In this document: piece after piece, positions 1 to 11,175 of the stretch
Numbering within the stretch: the first letter of the stretch is position 1
Layout: every line of letters starts with the position of its first letter
Assembly: GCA_013407085.1 (NCBI GenBank)
Contig: JACCGJ010001492.1
Location: 62,001-126,000, forward strand
Origin: Atriophallophorus winterbourni
Lineage: Eukaryota > Platyhelminthes > Trematoda > Plagiorchiida > Microphallidae
Length of the DNA stretch: 64,000 nt
Direction of reading: 5' to 3'
Notes under the pieces: generated by a model
Told to the model about the DNA's origin: nothing
Seen by the model: the letters and a program-made list of their open reading frames with translations, nothing else
The model's database searches: none
Program-made: the position numbers and the translations under genes

Positions 1-179
1 TGGTCAATTTGATTGTTTTTGATTGTAGACAGCAGGTGGTTGACGGATGCAAACAAAATTTCGCCAATCGAAACTTCAGTACTATTCTAAACACAACTTA
101 CCATGCTAAGTCACGGTCAATTGTATAGCACTGCAGTTTTGTGGTATTTTCGGGCGTCAAAATGAGTAGAATTACCTGA

Positions 180-755
180 TCTTACTGTCTCCACCAGATG
201 ACGACAAACAACGAGAAACCGGTAGTGGTGTGTGAGTAAAGAAGACGTAAGCATCATAATATATTGGTCGGTTAAAAGTGCCTCTGGCGCTTGTCGGGGA
301 ATCACTTTGTGGTTCCCTATTTGAACATCGTGGTTTTTTATTAAAACCTTATTTGACAGTGCCATACATGTTTACCTTTGTTTAGCACTTCCCCCTTCTG
401 TTTCAAAGCTCACTAAAACTAATCTTACTTTATTCTCTTGATGACAGCAAATAACCATAATCAGGTTGCGCTGTGTAAGAGCATGGTATGTGAGCAACAC
501 CATACGTTGGTCGTTTTAAAGTGTCTTGAGTGCTTGACCAGGAATCACTATGTGATTCTGTGTTTGAACACCGTGGTTCGTTGTACGAACCCTATACAAC
601 AGTGGCATTCAAGTATAACCTTGTTTACCATTTATTCACTGTTTCAATGCTCATTGAACCTAATCTTACTGTCTCCAACTGATGACGGCAAACAGTCAGA
701 AACCGGTCATGATGTGTAAGGGATGCCTATGTGAGCACCATATTAAATCGAGTTG
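180..755 (+). repeat. Family A tandem repeat, about 2.3 units of ~242 bp
   Basis: Three successive units begin with CTTACT at 181, 424 and 664. The homologous CCGGT-type motif recurs at 219, 462 (as CAGGT) and 703, giving periods of 243 and 241 bp. Each full unit contains a (T)GATGA...GAAACCGGT core near its start, a TGTGAGCAACACC-like block, and two small hairpins, clearest in unit 2: AATCAC/GTGATT at 543-557 and GGTTCG/CGAACC at 575-591. The third unit breaks off after about 90 bp. Related copies occur near 8.5, 12.4-12.9, 20.6, 27.0 and 33.9 kb. No protein-coding content is evident. The layout matches retrozyme/Sm-alpha-like tandem repeats, but that assignment is inferred. Confidence 0.8.
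672..716 (+). ncRNA. Hammerhead-like ribozyme core, family A unit 3
   Basis: CTGATGA lies at 679-685 and GAAA at 699-702. They are separated by C-GGC-AAACA-GTC-A, which can form a 3-bp stem II with one G.U pair. After GAAA comes CCGGTC, so stem III is a loopless self-complementary ACC/GGT and the predicted cleavage position follows C708. Stem I is poor in this copy (CCAA against ATGA), so it is probably inactive alone. In the sister unit the core reads CAGATGA at 195-201. Confidence 0.45.
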
Positions 756-1449
756 AATTATGTTGAGCGAAATTTGACCAAAGATCCCAGCAGTATACTA
801 ATGTGACGCTTATTTTTGTCATTTTGCTTAATAAGGCTGTGATCCAGCGCATACGTCTGTTTCACAAGAAATTATGTCTCCCGCAATATACGCGATTTCG
901 CAATGCAATCTTTATACCATGAATTTCAAATTAAACATTAACAATGATCGATCGTCTGCCAGTTTGAATAACGTGGGAAGGATAACATCAAATTTATGTC
1001 AAAACTGTCAATGAACTGCCGGAGTAGATTTGACAGTGTAAACAAACGAATAAAGTTGAACTACGCGCAAATTGATTGTGCGCGCGAAATAGTGAAATTT
1101 GTTTACTCAGAAGCAGTTTCCGCTATTTATAGAGATTTTAAGCAACGTGGGACATATGTAATCTTTAATTTCGGAGTGTGGGACAGTATGTTTCGTAATG
1201 TTGAACGTTTCAACACTTCATGCGGATTCATAAAACATTCTGTATTTAACGGCTCAATATAGTCCACCATATTCAACAATGGATAAAAGTTTTTAACTAC
1301 ACTCATAATAGTATTTGGTTAATAAAATGCATGAAAACATTAAATATTTATAAGAGAACATAGTATTCACTTTACTGGACACCTAATTTACTTTAAACAA
1401 AATTTGCAAGGTGACCTGCACTATACTGACAACGGGGGGTCTGCATTAG
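756..1449. other. No supported gene
   Basis: AT-rich unique-looking sequence. The 88-codon open frame at 996-1262 has no recognisable domain and is not called. Confidence 0.5.
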
Positions 1450-1483
1450 ATTCAAGATTTATGGTTGAAAAAGCAATTAACTT

Positions 1484-1522
<39 letters not shown>

Positions 1523-1990
1523 CAATGGGACCCATAAATGGAATACTTTATTAATAGTTTGGGGCTAAATTAGAATTAGCTCTCATCTATTCGACAAGTT
1601 CAGATTTGAACATAGCTAAACTGTTTGAGTTTACCAAATCGGCAGGTAGGGAATTCCAAATTAACTGCGGCAGTTCCGTTTGGAGTGTGGTATTTCTAAA
1701 TTTCAACCATGACCACGGATGGTGGGAACCAGTATTAAGGATTTTTTATGCAAGGATAAGATCGCTTCGCATTCTCCTTTCTACAAGTGTTCTCAGGTCT
1801 ATTCGTCTGAGTCGCTCGACATATTGTGAATTTTCAAAACCATTGACAAGCTCAGGAGCTCTGTGATATAAACTGTCCAGAACTAAAATATCTTTCTGGA
1901 GACATTGTGTCCAGGATTGAGCAGAATAGTCTAGAACCGGGTGTCTATAAGTGTTCATCATGAGAGGAAATCGACCCGGGGAAAAACTTT
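1450..1990 (-). mobile_element. CR1-like 3' fragment, decayed
   Basis: Reading the minus strand, 1961-1746 encodes the C-terminal region typical of these elements (MMNTYRHPVLDY..., then ERLRRIDLRTLVERRMRSDL). It is followed by a degraded continuation and a 3' end whose complement reads CCATAAATCTTGAAT at about 1450-1464. The next element (2601-4330) has the same order of sequence, so the two are the same family in the same orientation. The endonuclease and RT core are missing. A (TA)n run sits inside the 3' untranslated part. Confidence 0.8.
1486..1521. repeat. (TA)n microsatellite
   Basis: Eighteen or so TA units interrupt the 3' untranslated part of the CR1-like fragment. The equivalent place in the neighbouring copy has no TA run. 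Confidence 0.95.
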
Positions 1991-2600
1991 GATGCTGGAG
2001 CTTGGGGTATGTTGGTAGAATAATGATTATTTAATTGGCAAATAAAGTAAAAAAAATAATCTTCATTTGGTTACACGAATTTTATTGGAATAAGAATCAT
2101 TTGACTACACAAATGCCGGAAAAGAAATTAAAAATAATAATAATACAGTTGACGATTATATGAGATAATATTTGCTTAAAACCCGGGAAAGCATTTGTTG
2201 GGTCTAACAGCTTGACAGCAATACATCAAACATCGTGGTGCATATAGACTGATGTTAAATCTGAATGATTTTTCTGAGCATGCTGTTTCAGTATGCAATC
2301 GAATTATTTTTGACGGGTGCATCAAATACCCACAGTCCAAAATATAGGAATTACAAAACATTTAGTGCGTACGTTGTGTGAATTAACCCTTGTTTACACG
2401 AAAAACGAACAATCAACAAAGTTCATGGGTCAACAAAAAAATTGGGAAAATTATTTTGATCACGTGCCTTTCAAGTACCGTGTAGTAGACATTTTCAAAA
2501 CAATAAACATTTCTGTGATAGTGAAGACATCAAAAGAACCACAAGTTTGTACACAATTTGTCAAGAATCAGCCTCTGGGTTGACAATTGTTAAGTGACGA
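1991..2600. other. Spacer between two CR1 copies
   Basis: No gene supported. An 88-codon open frame at 2317-2583 shows no recognisable domain. Confidence 0.5.
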
Positions 2601-4330
2601 TTCAAGCTTCAAGATTCAAGATTTATGGTTGAAAAAGCAATTAACTTTACAATAACCACAGGGTGGAAATATAGGTACAAATGTATATATAAGTATAAAT
2701 AAAATCAAAATCATAGGGACAATGATAGCTTATTAATAGTTTGCGGAAAAATTCGGATTAGCTCTCATATAATCGTCAAGCTTTGATTTGAATATAGATA
2801 AACTGTTTGAGCTTACCAAATCGGAAGGTAGGGAATTCCAAGCAAAGCACACACATACGGAATAAAAATACCTGCGGCAGTTCCGTTTGGAATGTGGTAT
2901 TCCCAACTTGCAACCATGGCCACGGCTGTTGCTGGAAGTTCGAAGGTAGAATAATATATCCAGGGGGTGGGAAACAGTAGTTAGTATTTTGTATGCGAGG
3001 ATGAGATCACCTCGCATTCTCCTTTGTGCAAGTGTACTCATTTCCAGTTGTCTGAGTCGCCTGGCGAATGACATATTTTCGAGACCAATGACAAGCTTAG
3101 AAGCTCTCCGGTATATGCGATCCAGGAGTAAGATGTCTTTTTGGAGCCATGGTGTCCAGGCTTGTGCGGCATAATCTAGAACCGGGTGTATATATGTATT
3201 CATCATGAGAGGAAAACACCCCGGGGAAAAACGTCCAAATATCCGCCGTAGCATGCCGAGCAGCCGAGACGCGCTTTTGTAAACGGTTTCGCATTGTAGA
3301 CCATTTTTCAAACTGCCGCAAATCCAGACACCGAGGTCCTTTTCTTTTTCGGTGTACTCCAGGTTAATGTCGCCGAGCTTGTATGGATAGGAAAAGCCAA
3401 GGTCACGACCAATCTGAATCATCTTCGACTTTTGCATATTCAATGACAGTTTATTTTCAAATGACCAGTTGAACAAAGCACTCAAATCGTTTTGCAGCAA
3501 GATACAATCGTCAGCATTTCTGATTTGCTTCCATACTTTTATATCGTCAGCAAACAAAACCATCTTACTATCATTTGGTAGTGGTATATCGTTCATATAG
3601 ACTAGAAACAGTATTGGTCCAAGCACTGAGCCTTGTGGAACTCCGCTAGTGACATCGATGTTCTTCGATAGTAGGCCGTCCACACGAACTCGGATGTGTC
3701 TGTTGCTAAGGTAATCTCTTAGCAATTCGTATAGTCTTCTTTCTTTAGCTTGTTCAAGAGTAAATTGTGATCAACTCTGTCGAACGCTTTAGAAATGTCC
3801 AGGTAGCACCCATGAATACAGCCCCCCGCATCTACAATCCTCGTCCAATCGTCTAAGCTTGTCAGCAAATTTGTTAGACAAGAGCGATTTCTGCGTAATC
3901 CATGTTGGGCAACTGCCAAAAGTTTGTTCGTTTCCAGATGTCGCACGATTTCTGCGGTTATTATTCGCTCAAAAACTTTTGATACCGAAGACAGCGAGGT
4001 CACCGGCCTGTAATTTTTAACATCAGAACGGCAACCACCTTTGTAAATGGGTATTATGTGTCCCAGTCTCCAGTCTTGTGGCACTACGCCAGCTTGGAGC
4101 AAATTATTAAACATGCAAGATGGAGGTTCAGATAGCTGCGCATGACAGGTTTTGAGCAGATTTGGAGTTATCTCGTCTCGTCCTGGAGATTTATTTACGT
4201 TTAATTTTCGTAAGTACTGCGCTACCACCATCGGAGTAATCAATACTTCACTCAAGGTCGGTCGGTTAAGTCGAACGATTGGTTCCTGATCAGGCTCCAT
4301 GGATTTCGGCGCAAAAACTCCGGCATACTA
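2601..4330 (-). mobile_element. CR1-like element, 5'-truncated
   Basis: The 3' end lies at about 2601-2628, where the minus strand shows AACCATAAATCTTGAATC followed by further TTGAAT-type repeats. The copy runs to about 4330 on the minus-strand 5' side, starting in the linker between endonuclease and reverse transcriptase. The endonuclease is absent, as usual for 5'-truncated LINE copies. The coding part is split by one frameshift. Confidence 0.9.
2733..4300 (-). pseudogene. Reverse transcriptase of CR1-like element, one frameshift
   Basis: From 4300 the frame encodes RT finger and early palm motifs: KSPGRDEITPNLLK, IIPIYKGG, NYRPVTSL, the QHGLRRNRSCLTNLL block and LDISKAFDRVDHNLLL (first catalytic aspartate region). 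It ends after KKEDYTNC near 3719. The next frame (3725-2733) continues with LRDYLSNRHIRVRVDG, GVPQGSVLGPILF and LFADDIKVW (catalytic FADD). The C-terminal region characteristic of CR1 follows (FGRFSP, YIHPVLDYAAQAW, YRRASKLVIGLENM, WNSLPSDLV). The join near 3720 needs a shift of frame, so the enzyme cannot be made as one chain. Apart from that it is well preserved, suggesting a fairly young copy. Confidence 0.88.
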
Positions 4331-6847
4331 CCATTCAAACAGTGCTGGGTTGCCGAATAAAATTTCGTTAATAAAGCACCGTGAATGGGAAAAGAAACAA
4401 AATCAAGAGTTGAACTCATTCAGGGCATGAACTTTAAAAGTCTGTCAGCAGTGGAAAGAATTCAGACGTAGTCAGCCAATACGGAATAAACTGTTTCTAC
4501 TTTATGAGAATTTGCTAAATTTTCGAAAATTATTATGAAAATAGACATTTCAAGTGTATATTCTTCGCTGCCATACATTGCGCATTTATACAGACACATA
4601 AAAGTCGAAATAATTACCCTTGTATGTTTTGTTATCATTTTCTGTTTGTCGTGCCCTGGAAATCGCACATCTCTTGCATGGTCGTTAATCCAATAGAGTT
4701 TCGCAAAGTTTGCTGTTAGCTCCTCTGTCAAGCTGTCAAAAGATTCACTCGTAATTATTGCCTCATCAAACTTCACCTGGGTATCGTTTTATTGATTAAA
4801 GTTCAGTGAACAATGTTGTATTGAACATCTTTTCTTTTTTCATGTAAACGATTTCACTAAACATGCGAGGCATACGATAAAGTCTGATGGCAATAAATAA
4901 CTCGTAGCCCAAAGGAAATAAATCAATCCTCGTATTTAATTGGTGTATTTCGTTTGTATAATAAAGAGGAGTGGTAATACAGACAAATAGGCTGCATCAG
5001 TGCAGTAAAAGGCTGATTCTGTTTTGGTGACATTGATCGGATTTAATCCATGTGTTCTGGCATGTTTATGGATATGCACTTAGGTTTAATTCCCCCAACA
5101 TGCTCGGATAAAATTAGTATCGATTTTTTTTAAATATAAATCTATCAGCAAAGGTTGTTCATAGTGTCCGGACTATATCCAATATAATGCTTCGTGATGA
5201 TATAAACTTAGTCCTGCTACCTCCTTCATAAAGGAATGTACCAAAACCACATTTTATCATTAGACCGCTGCTTAGATAAACATGTTTTACGATTGTTTAT
5301 CGGACATCATGCTAAAGCATGTCCTTTAGAATGGAAGAATTTAATTTCTCTTAAGTCAGGTCAACTGATCTAGGAAATTGACTGCTTTGAAATAGGCTGG
5401 GAACAATTCAACTCAAAATGCACCAAACATATAAATAAACCGGATTGAACACAGCAGGGAAATAGGACTAATTTTCAAAAGATTTTAATATTTTGCATTC
5501 ATTAAAATAAAATAATTCCCATATGATCGCGAAAAGAATATCGCGGTTTACTTTCATGGCTTTGGAAACCATCTTACCTGACATATACAATGTAGCATAA
5601 ATGGTAATTAACTACGAACTTTACTAACAACCAGAGCAAACAACGGCCACCTATGTGGCACCATTCATTATCACCAATCAACAATTTACTAGTATTAATA
5701 TTGAATGATATCAACTGATAATAAAATCCGATGTTATTCGGAATTTCCAACGATACATAATGCTGCAAGTTAAATAATTGCCGTTTCAAATAAATGCTAT
5801 TGATTTCATTTGATATCAACCGTTATATTTATCGTTGAATGCCAAAAATAGTACACGTATCCAAACTGATGTAAATAGTTCGCCCTTTTGAGAGACAGTG
5901 TATAACGAATGATGTGATAAATAGTTGTTGACCCTAATCGTCTCGAATCCATAACGAACTTTAGTCTGTCTCGAGCAGATGGTTTTACATCACTGAAAGT
6001 TGTGTGTGATTTTACAGTGCGGTTTTAAACAATACAAGCAGTTCGAGACAAAGTCGATCGATCAAAAACTTCTGACTCACGCAATCGAAACACCTGGTCC
6101 ACTTGAAAATGATTGCCTGATGATCGAAAGAGACATTAAGGTTATCGCACAAAGGAGCTATTCCCCCTACTAATTTAATTCGAGATTTGAATGTCGAAAA
6201 AGTACTTCCGAGACCGATTGATCAGAGTCAGTTCGTCCGATAATGCACACCCATTGCATGAGGTACTCGTGGCGAGCCAATTGGTCTCATCTACACAAAG
6301 CTCATCCCTTTTACGGGGAATGAAACATTAAGAAGTTCTTTCACCCCTTATCTTGACCGTTATTTGGTGGATCGATCAAAAATTATTCTTGATATAAGGA
6401 GGCGGCTGAAAGTTAAAATTTCGGCATTAAATCTTTGGCCTAACATGGTTTAGGTAACGCTTTTTGAAAAAGTATTGGTGTGTGGTTGAAATAATATTAT
6501 TGCTGAAAATTCGTGTACACAAATTAGGCGTTTTTTTCTTCGTCTGATGTCAAAACATCATTCTTCAACAGTCACTTTGAGGATTATGTATCATAGTAAA
6601 TTCATAGTGGCATATATTAAGATCGTTCGTTAAGTAACGGTCAGTCCAACATATGCTCAATGCACGTGAAAAACAGCGGACAACCGCGATGTCTCGAGAC
6701 TGGAATCCTCACCAATGGTTGGAATTTTTTGTTAATTATCTTTGTTCTCAAACGGTTTGCAATGACCAATCGATTGGAATATGTTAGGGACGGATCATGT
6801 ATTCATAATGCAAGGAAATTCGAGTGCAATCGGTTATAGTAGTTTTT
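4331..6847. other. No supported gene
   Basis: About 2.5 kb of AT-rich sequence. Open frames of about 100 codons at 4462-4776(-) and 81 codons at 5574-5819(-) carry no recognisable domains. Confidence 0.5.
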
Positions 6848-6895
6848 GGGTAACGTTTCACTTCTGACACTGAAGCTTCGTCAGACCAAGGGTGA
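6848..6895 (-). ncRNA. Hammerhead-like core, family B copy
   Basis: On the minus strand CTGACGA is at 6884-6878 and GAAA at 6859-6856. Between them lie A-GCTTC...GAAG-T arms that form stem II with one bulge. GAAA is followed by CGT, T (the H17 position, permissive) and ACCCAA. TTGGT before CTGACGA pairs over 3 bp with ACC (stem I). Stem III is the minimal self-complementary ACGT. The same motif recurs near 20.2, 28.36 and 28.68 kb. Confidence 0.45.
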
Positions 6896-6904
6896 TAATC
6901 AGGA

Positions 6905-6997
6905 CAGGGAACATGATTTAGTAATAGTCAACCCACCACCGTACAATAGGCTGTTTAGCGGTAAGGTGGGTTGACTACTACATAATCATGTTCCTTG
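6905..6997. repeat. Fold-back inverted repeat, ~33-bp arms
   Basis: The left arm (6905-6937) and right arm (6965-6997) are near-perfect reverse complements built around GGAACATGATT and GTCAACCCACC, with a few mismatches. The loop is about 27 bp. The hairpin sits directly next to the family B hammerhead-like core. Confidence 0.85.
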
Positions 6998-6999
6998 TT

Positions 7000-8530
7000 T
7001 TGCAGTGACATTCTGATCAATGTCATGTTCTTCAGGGGTTTCAAGAACACTGTTCCTCTGTATGTGATAAACTTTACGATGATGCTACTAAACTTGCTTG
7101 CCGGAAGCGTCGCTTCACGGGATTAAGTACTAAGTACTTTGCCATATAAAAACCGTGACAACGGAATCCTAAATAGTTTTAAAATGTTTGGGCTTAAAGT
7201 GGTACTGAACCTGGAAACTTGTAAACGCATACACACTAAAATAATGCTGATCAAGTTTCGAAAAAACGCATTTTGTAAAGTGAAGTTTTGTGAACGTGTA
7301 ATGTGATATAACCACGACAGCTTACTCTTGGTTCAAAATGTCACGCATAATAATGATAATAATAATAATAATAATAATAACTTTCACCACCACTCGTTTA
7401 GGATACTTTATTCTTTGTACAATATTTTTATAATTTTTTGTTTTTATTTTTGTTCTAAGGTGGGGTTTCAATATCATTTAGTGCGCTATTTTCCCTTTCA
7501 CGTGGACAAGGAATTAGTTTAAACACTCTTTTATTCATAAGATCGACCTATGCGAAATATTGATCGATAGACAGAGAGATGCATGTATGAATGTTTTAAT
7601 TAATCGATAATTTTATATTCAAAAACAAAAATGATTCGTTGCTGTCAAACTCTATAAATTTTATATTCACGTTGATCTATCAAACAATTGAGCATGCCAG
7701 TACCGAACAAATTAGAATCTATCTATACCTACAAACCTTTCCTCCCTTTAGATCTAATTATTCGGAAATGGCAAGCGGCGAGGTTTTCAGGTAATGCATG
7801 AGTGAGATTTTTGTTTTACGCAGGTTAACCAAGAACGGAAGCGGATTAATCATAAATATGAGATTAAACACCGAAGTTGCAAATTACTTGATTGGTATAT
7901 ACATATTTCTAACAATTATTTAAAAATTCATCCAAAATTCATCTAAGATTGATTAAAAAAACTAGTGATCAACATAATTAAGTATTTCCATTAAGTTGCA
8001 ACTTTGAAATTTAACAAATGGGCGTAGCAATAAAAATAATATTTTTGAATCTCTCTCATTATTTGGCGCCACGATTTTGGGCAACCTTAATATAACCACC
8101 ACCTGCCAAGGGAGACTTCACCAGTATTTGCATATAGCGTTTCCTAATCTTAAATTGAATTCGAACAGTTAATATGATAGTTTTATATCATTTCCTTAGT
8201 AACGAGTGCCAACAAAATTTGACTCATGTAAACCTTTCAAAATTTAACATACACACTCACACTGTCAAATTTTTTACTCGAATCACGTCGATGGTGATTC
8301 AGATGTTAAAAGATTGTCACTGCTTGACGGACCCGCAAAGATTCTCGTTGATACGAACTTTGTAGTTTGTATGATTCAAAACGCAAAGTCTTGAGAAATG
8401 AATCATACACGGTATCAGTATTTTCAAATTTTCATTTACAAAAGTTTTGTCTGGAAGCATTCGCTCAAGATGTTCGCAGCAGTCAATGTATCATTTTATG
8501 GGAGATGAATTTGAACTGAATTTTTATTCG
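7000..8530. other. No supported gene
   Basis: AT-rich sequence. The only clear feature is the (AAT)n run at 7346-7381. The open frame 7328-7522 merely spans this repeat. Confidence 0.5.
7346..7381. repeat. (AAT)n microsatellite
   Basis: ATAATAATGAT followed by about eight perfect AAT units. Confidence 0.95.
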
Positions 8531-8535
8531 TTTGT

Positions 8536-8568
8536 ACCGGTTTCGGCAAACAGCCAGAAACCGGTAAG
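8536..8568 (+). repeat. Hairpin derived from the family A core
   Basis: ACCGGTTTC (8536-8544) is the exact reverse complement of GAAACCGGT (8557-8565). GGC (8545-8547) pairs with GCC (8553-8555) around AAACA. The right half is the standard family A sequence from stem II to stem III, but the usual CTGATGA strand is replaced by an inverted copy of the GAAACCGGT strand. The result is a 12-bp hairpin with one bulged A. Confidence 0.75.
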
Positions 8569-8689
8569 ATGGTTGTAAGATGGCAATACATTTCTATCAG
8601 ATTGGCAAAAGTCTTGATCGTCACCCGAGATGTTGACTAATATCTGTTTTTGATAGGGTAAACGATAGATTTCTCGCCAAAATCAGCCG

Positions 8690-9831
8690 GAAACCATGCA
8701 GTGTGCGAATCACAAGACTAAGCTTATTAGATTATCCACGTCAGATCGAGACGCCAGAGTTAAAGTAAACGGAGTGCTATCATATACTTTCAAAACCACG
8801 AATGGAGTCCCACAAGGATCTGTGTTAGTCCCGCTCCTCTTTCTGTTATACATAAACGATTTACCACCCCTCATATCTTCTGAAATGGTCCTGTTCGCGG
8901 ATGATATGAAAATTTGGACGCCTATTAGTTATGTAGAGGATTGTGAGAAACTACAAATGGATTTGGACAGCGTGTCGAATTGGGCAGCCATGAATGACAT
9001 GTCATTCAACATACAGAAATGTAAGATGCTCCATCTTGGCAAGAATGTTCCTTGGACATATCGATTAGGAACTGAAAACCTAACAAGGACCTCGTTAGAA
9101 AAAGATCTTGGAGTGTGGATTAGCGGTAAGCTGAAGAGCACAGTGCACTGCCAGAATATATATCGACGGGCCAACAGATTGTTAGGTATCGTTCGAAGAA
9201 TATTTGGAAGATTCTCCCTGGTAACTTTACCAAGGATAATGAATGAATGTCTACCTTCGCCCTACAATGGAGTATGCGGTCGAGGTCTGGGCTCCTTGGC
9301 TGCGAAAAGATATTGCTCTCTTCGATAAAATCTATCATAGGGCAACAAAGTTAGTGATGGGTCTTCGCAATGTACCGTATACCGAAAGACTACGACGTCT
9401 GGGTCTATGTGACTTTACCCAAAGAAGGATACGACGCGATATTATTCTGACCTATAGAATTGTGTCTACCGAAGGACATTCACTAAAATACTTGCTTGAT
9501 GTATGTGATGGAAATGTAACACGCAAACATACCTTATCCTTTTACGTCCCAAGTTCCCGTATTGATTGTTGGCGACATTTTTTCGCCGTACGAGCTTTAT
9601 TCCTTTGGAATTCCCTACCCCAACATGTGGTGGACTCTCCTTGCTTGGCGATTTTTAAATCGAAATTGGACTTGCACTTGCAAACGAACATCATTCGTGA
9701 GCCTTACATTTAATATTCTCTATTGCTTTTATACTATTGTAATTTTCATGTTTTATTCATACCGTAATCCTATGGTGCTGTAAAGTATTAACTTTTTTAA
9801 CCATGAATCCTTGAATCTTGAATCTTGAATC
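8690..9831 (+). mobile_element. CR1-like element, 5'-truncated
   Basis: The copy enters inside the RT domain just before the GVPQGSVL motif and ends with CTTGAATCTTGAATC repeats at about 9810-9831. The tail follows ACCATGAATC, the usual 3' end of this family in the window. It is inserted next to, or within, another CR1 fragment that begins at 9832. A close relative of its 3' half lies at 30405-30830. Confidence 0.9.
8696..9713 (+). pseudogene. RT C-terminal half of CR1-like element, one frameshift
   Basis: Recognisable blocks are DARVKVNGVLSYTF, GVPQGSVLVPLLFLLYINDLPP, LFADDMKIW (FADD catalytic pair), the CKMLHLGK block and FGRFSLVTLPRIMN. Translation leaves the right frame near 9243; the shifted frame from 9243 continues with MNVYLRPTMEYAVEVW, HRATKLVMGLRNVPY and WNSLPQHVV, ending at 9713. 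The first three RT motif blocks and the endonuclease are missing. Confidence 0.85.
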
Positions 9832-10100
9832 GTCCTCGAGTTACAAATGATTTGATTTTGGTTTACAGTATTTTGACTACCACAAATCACCCTTTACATG
9901 GCTTATTTAATCTACCGTGCGCACACATTGATTCTGACCGTTCCTCACAAACGACTAAACCGTTGAAGCCATCTTTTACCGTGCGAGTTTGTTATACTTG
10001 GATTAATCTACCCGATAATGTTGTGAACTCCTCAAATCAAAATATGTTGAAAAGAAATCTTGATGCCATTTTGTCCCTTAACTCGTGCACCGAATAAATG
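9832..10100 (+). mobile_element. CR1-like 3' fragment of a different family
   Basis: Immediately after the TTGAATC tail of the previous copy, an open frame to 10097 encodes RVTNDLILVYSILTTTNHPL and VCYTWINLPDNVVNS. These match the extreme C-terminal region of CR1-type ORF2. Its sequence differs from the copy to its left, indicating an older element that served as the insertion site. Confidence 0.65.
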
Positions 10101-10735
10101 TATCATGAATCATCTAATGGATTTTCATTGTGGGGATACTTAATTCGACCCTCTAAGTTTCTAGTAACGAAAAATTTAAAATATTTATCATTCTAAATGA
10201 TGTGCGTTTAATCAATAACGGAAACAGATATAATGATGGCGCTAGATGTGTGAACACACAAATGGGCGAGCCAATTCAAGACCCAGCAAATCCTTGAGTT
10301 GACTCGGTAAAGATAGAAGACTTTGCAATTTATATTTTCCGACCACCTTTCGGAGAATTCCGTGAGAATCATATGCAGTTATGTACTAGAAATATCTATC
10401 TTCGTGGTTTTATTTTACTTTGAAAATCAACAGGTTCATCAAACTAGAACATTGCGAACAAACTACTCTTATTAAACAATCTATGGGTATGGCTCATCAA
10501 TGTTTCATTATTACAATTAATAACGGATTTCCTTAGAATATATTTTGCTCGTGTGAAAACCAAATAATTAAACTTACGGGCTTAATCTAATCATTCACTT
10601 TCTTGTATGGATATGCTAAGGAATTCTTTAGTTTTTAGCTAGCAAAAGTTGAAGTATTGTTCGAATATTTTTATCTCATTGGACATGCCAATGCGTTTTT
10701 ACTGGTCATTGTAAAACAAGTTGGTTAATGCGCAG
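10101..10735. other. No supported gene
   Basis: AT-rich sequence without a recognisable coding or repeat feature. Confidence 0.5.
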
Positions 10736-10975
10736 TCTTGACTTATTCCCTTGAGTTCCTGGAGGAACATAGGGCCTCGGCAACTTGTCTCCAGTTTGGT
10801 CTGTCCATAGCAGCTAGTTTGATGTCGTTCCAGTTATGTCCACACTTGCGGATTTCCTCTTCACACAAGCGCCTACAAGATAGCCTTGGGCGTCCGACCC
10901 GTCTTATGGGCAGTCACAGCAGTAAAAATTCATTTCGTTCTCTAACATTCTGGCGCATCAAGAATGCTCGTTTGC
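10735..10975 (-). mobile_element. RTE-type ORF2 C-terminal fragment
   Basis: The minus strand encodes VGRPRLSCRRLCEEEIRKCG followed by HNWNDIKLAAMDRPNWRQV and ALCSSRN. This is the conserved end of RTE-clade reverse transcriptases (GRP...W...L, DR..WR..V..LC). Only about 80 residues remain, with at least one stop. The rest of an RTE element is not next to it. Confidence 0.7.
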
Positions 10976-10989
10976 ATGCATTTTCATCA

Positions 10990-11175
10990 CACTAATGCGA
11001 ATAAGCATTTTTGTTTATGATCATGGTTTTAAACCCTATCTACAAGTGTTTTGACAAGAATCAAGTGTTTTAAACCATGTGATTGAACAGGTTGGTCGTA
11101 CCGACCTTATCCAACAGTAACATACAAGCGAAACATGGATTCTGTTTCATGATTCACTTCAAGCGTCCAATATCA
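10990..11175 (+). repeat. Family A-related repeat fragment
   Basis: The segment CAGGTTGGTCGTACCGACC at about 11088, flanked by AAGTGTTTTGACAAGAATC and CAACAGTAACATACAAG, aligns with the body of family A units. Its closest relative is the copy at 25860-26010, which carries the inverse GGTTGGTACGACCAACC. No ribozyme core remains. Confidence 0.5.

Noticed and set aside
996..1262. 88-codon open frame as a gene
   Set aside because: No domain, splice signal or homologous copy; length expected by chance in 64 kb.
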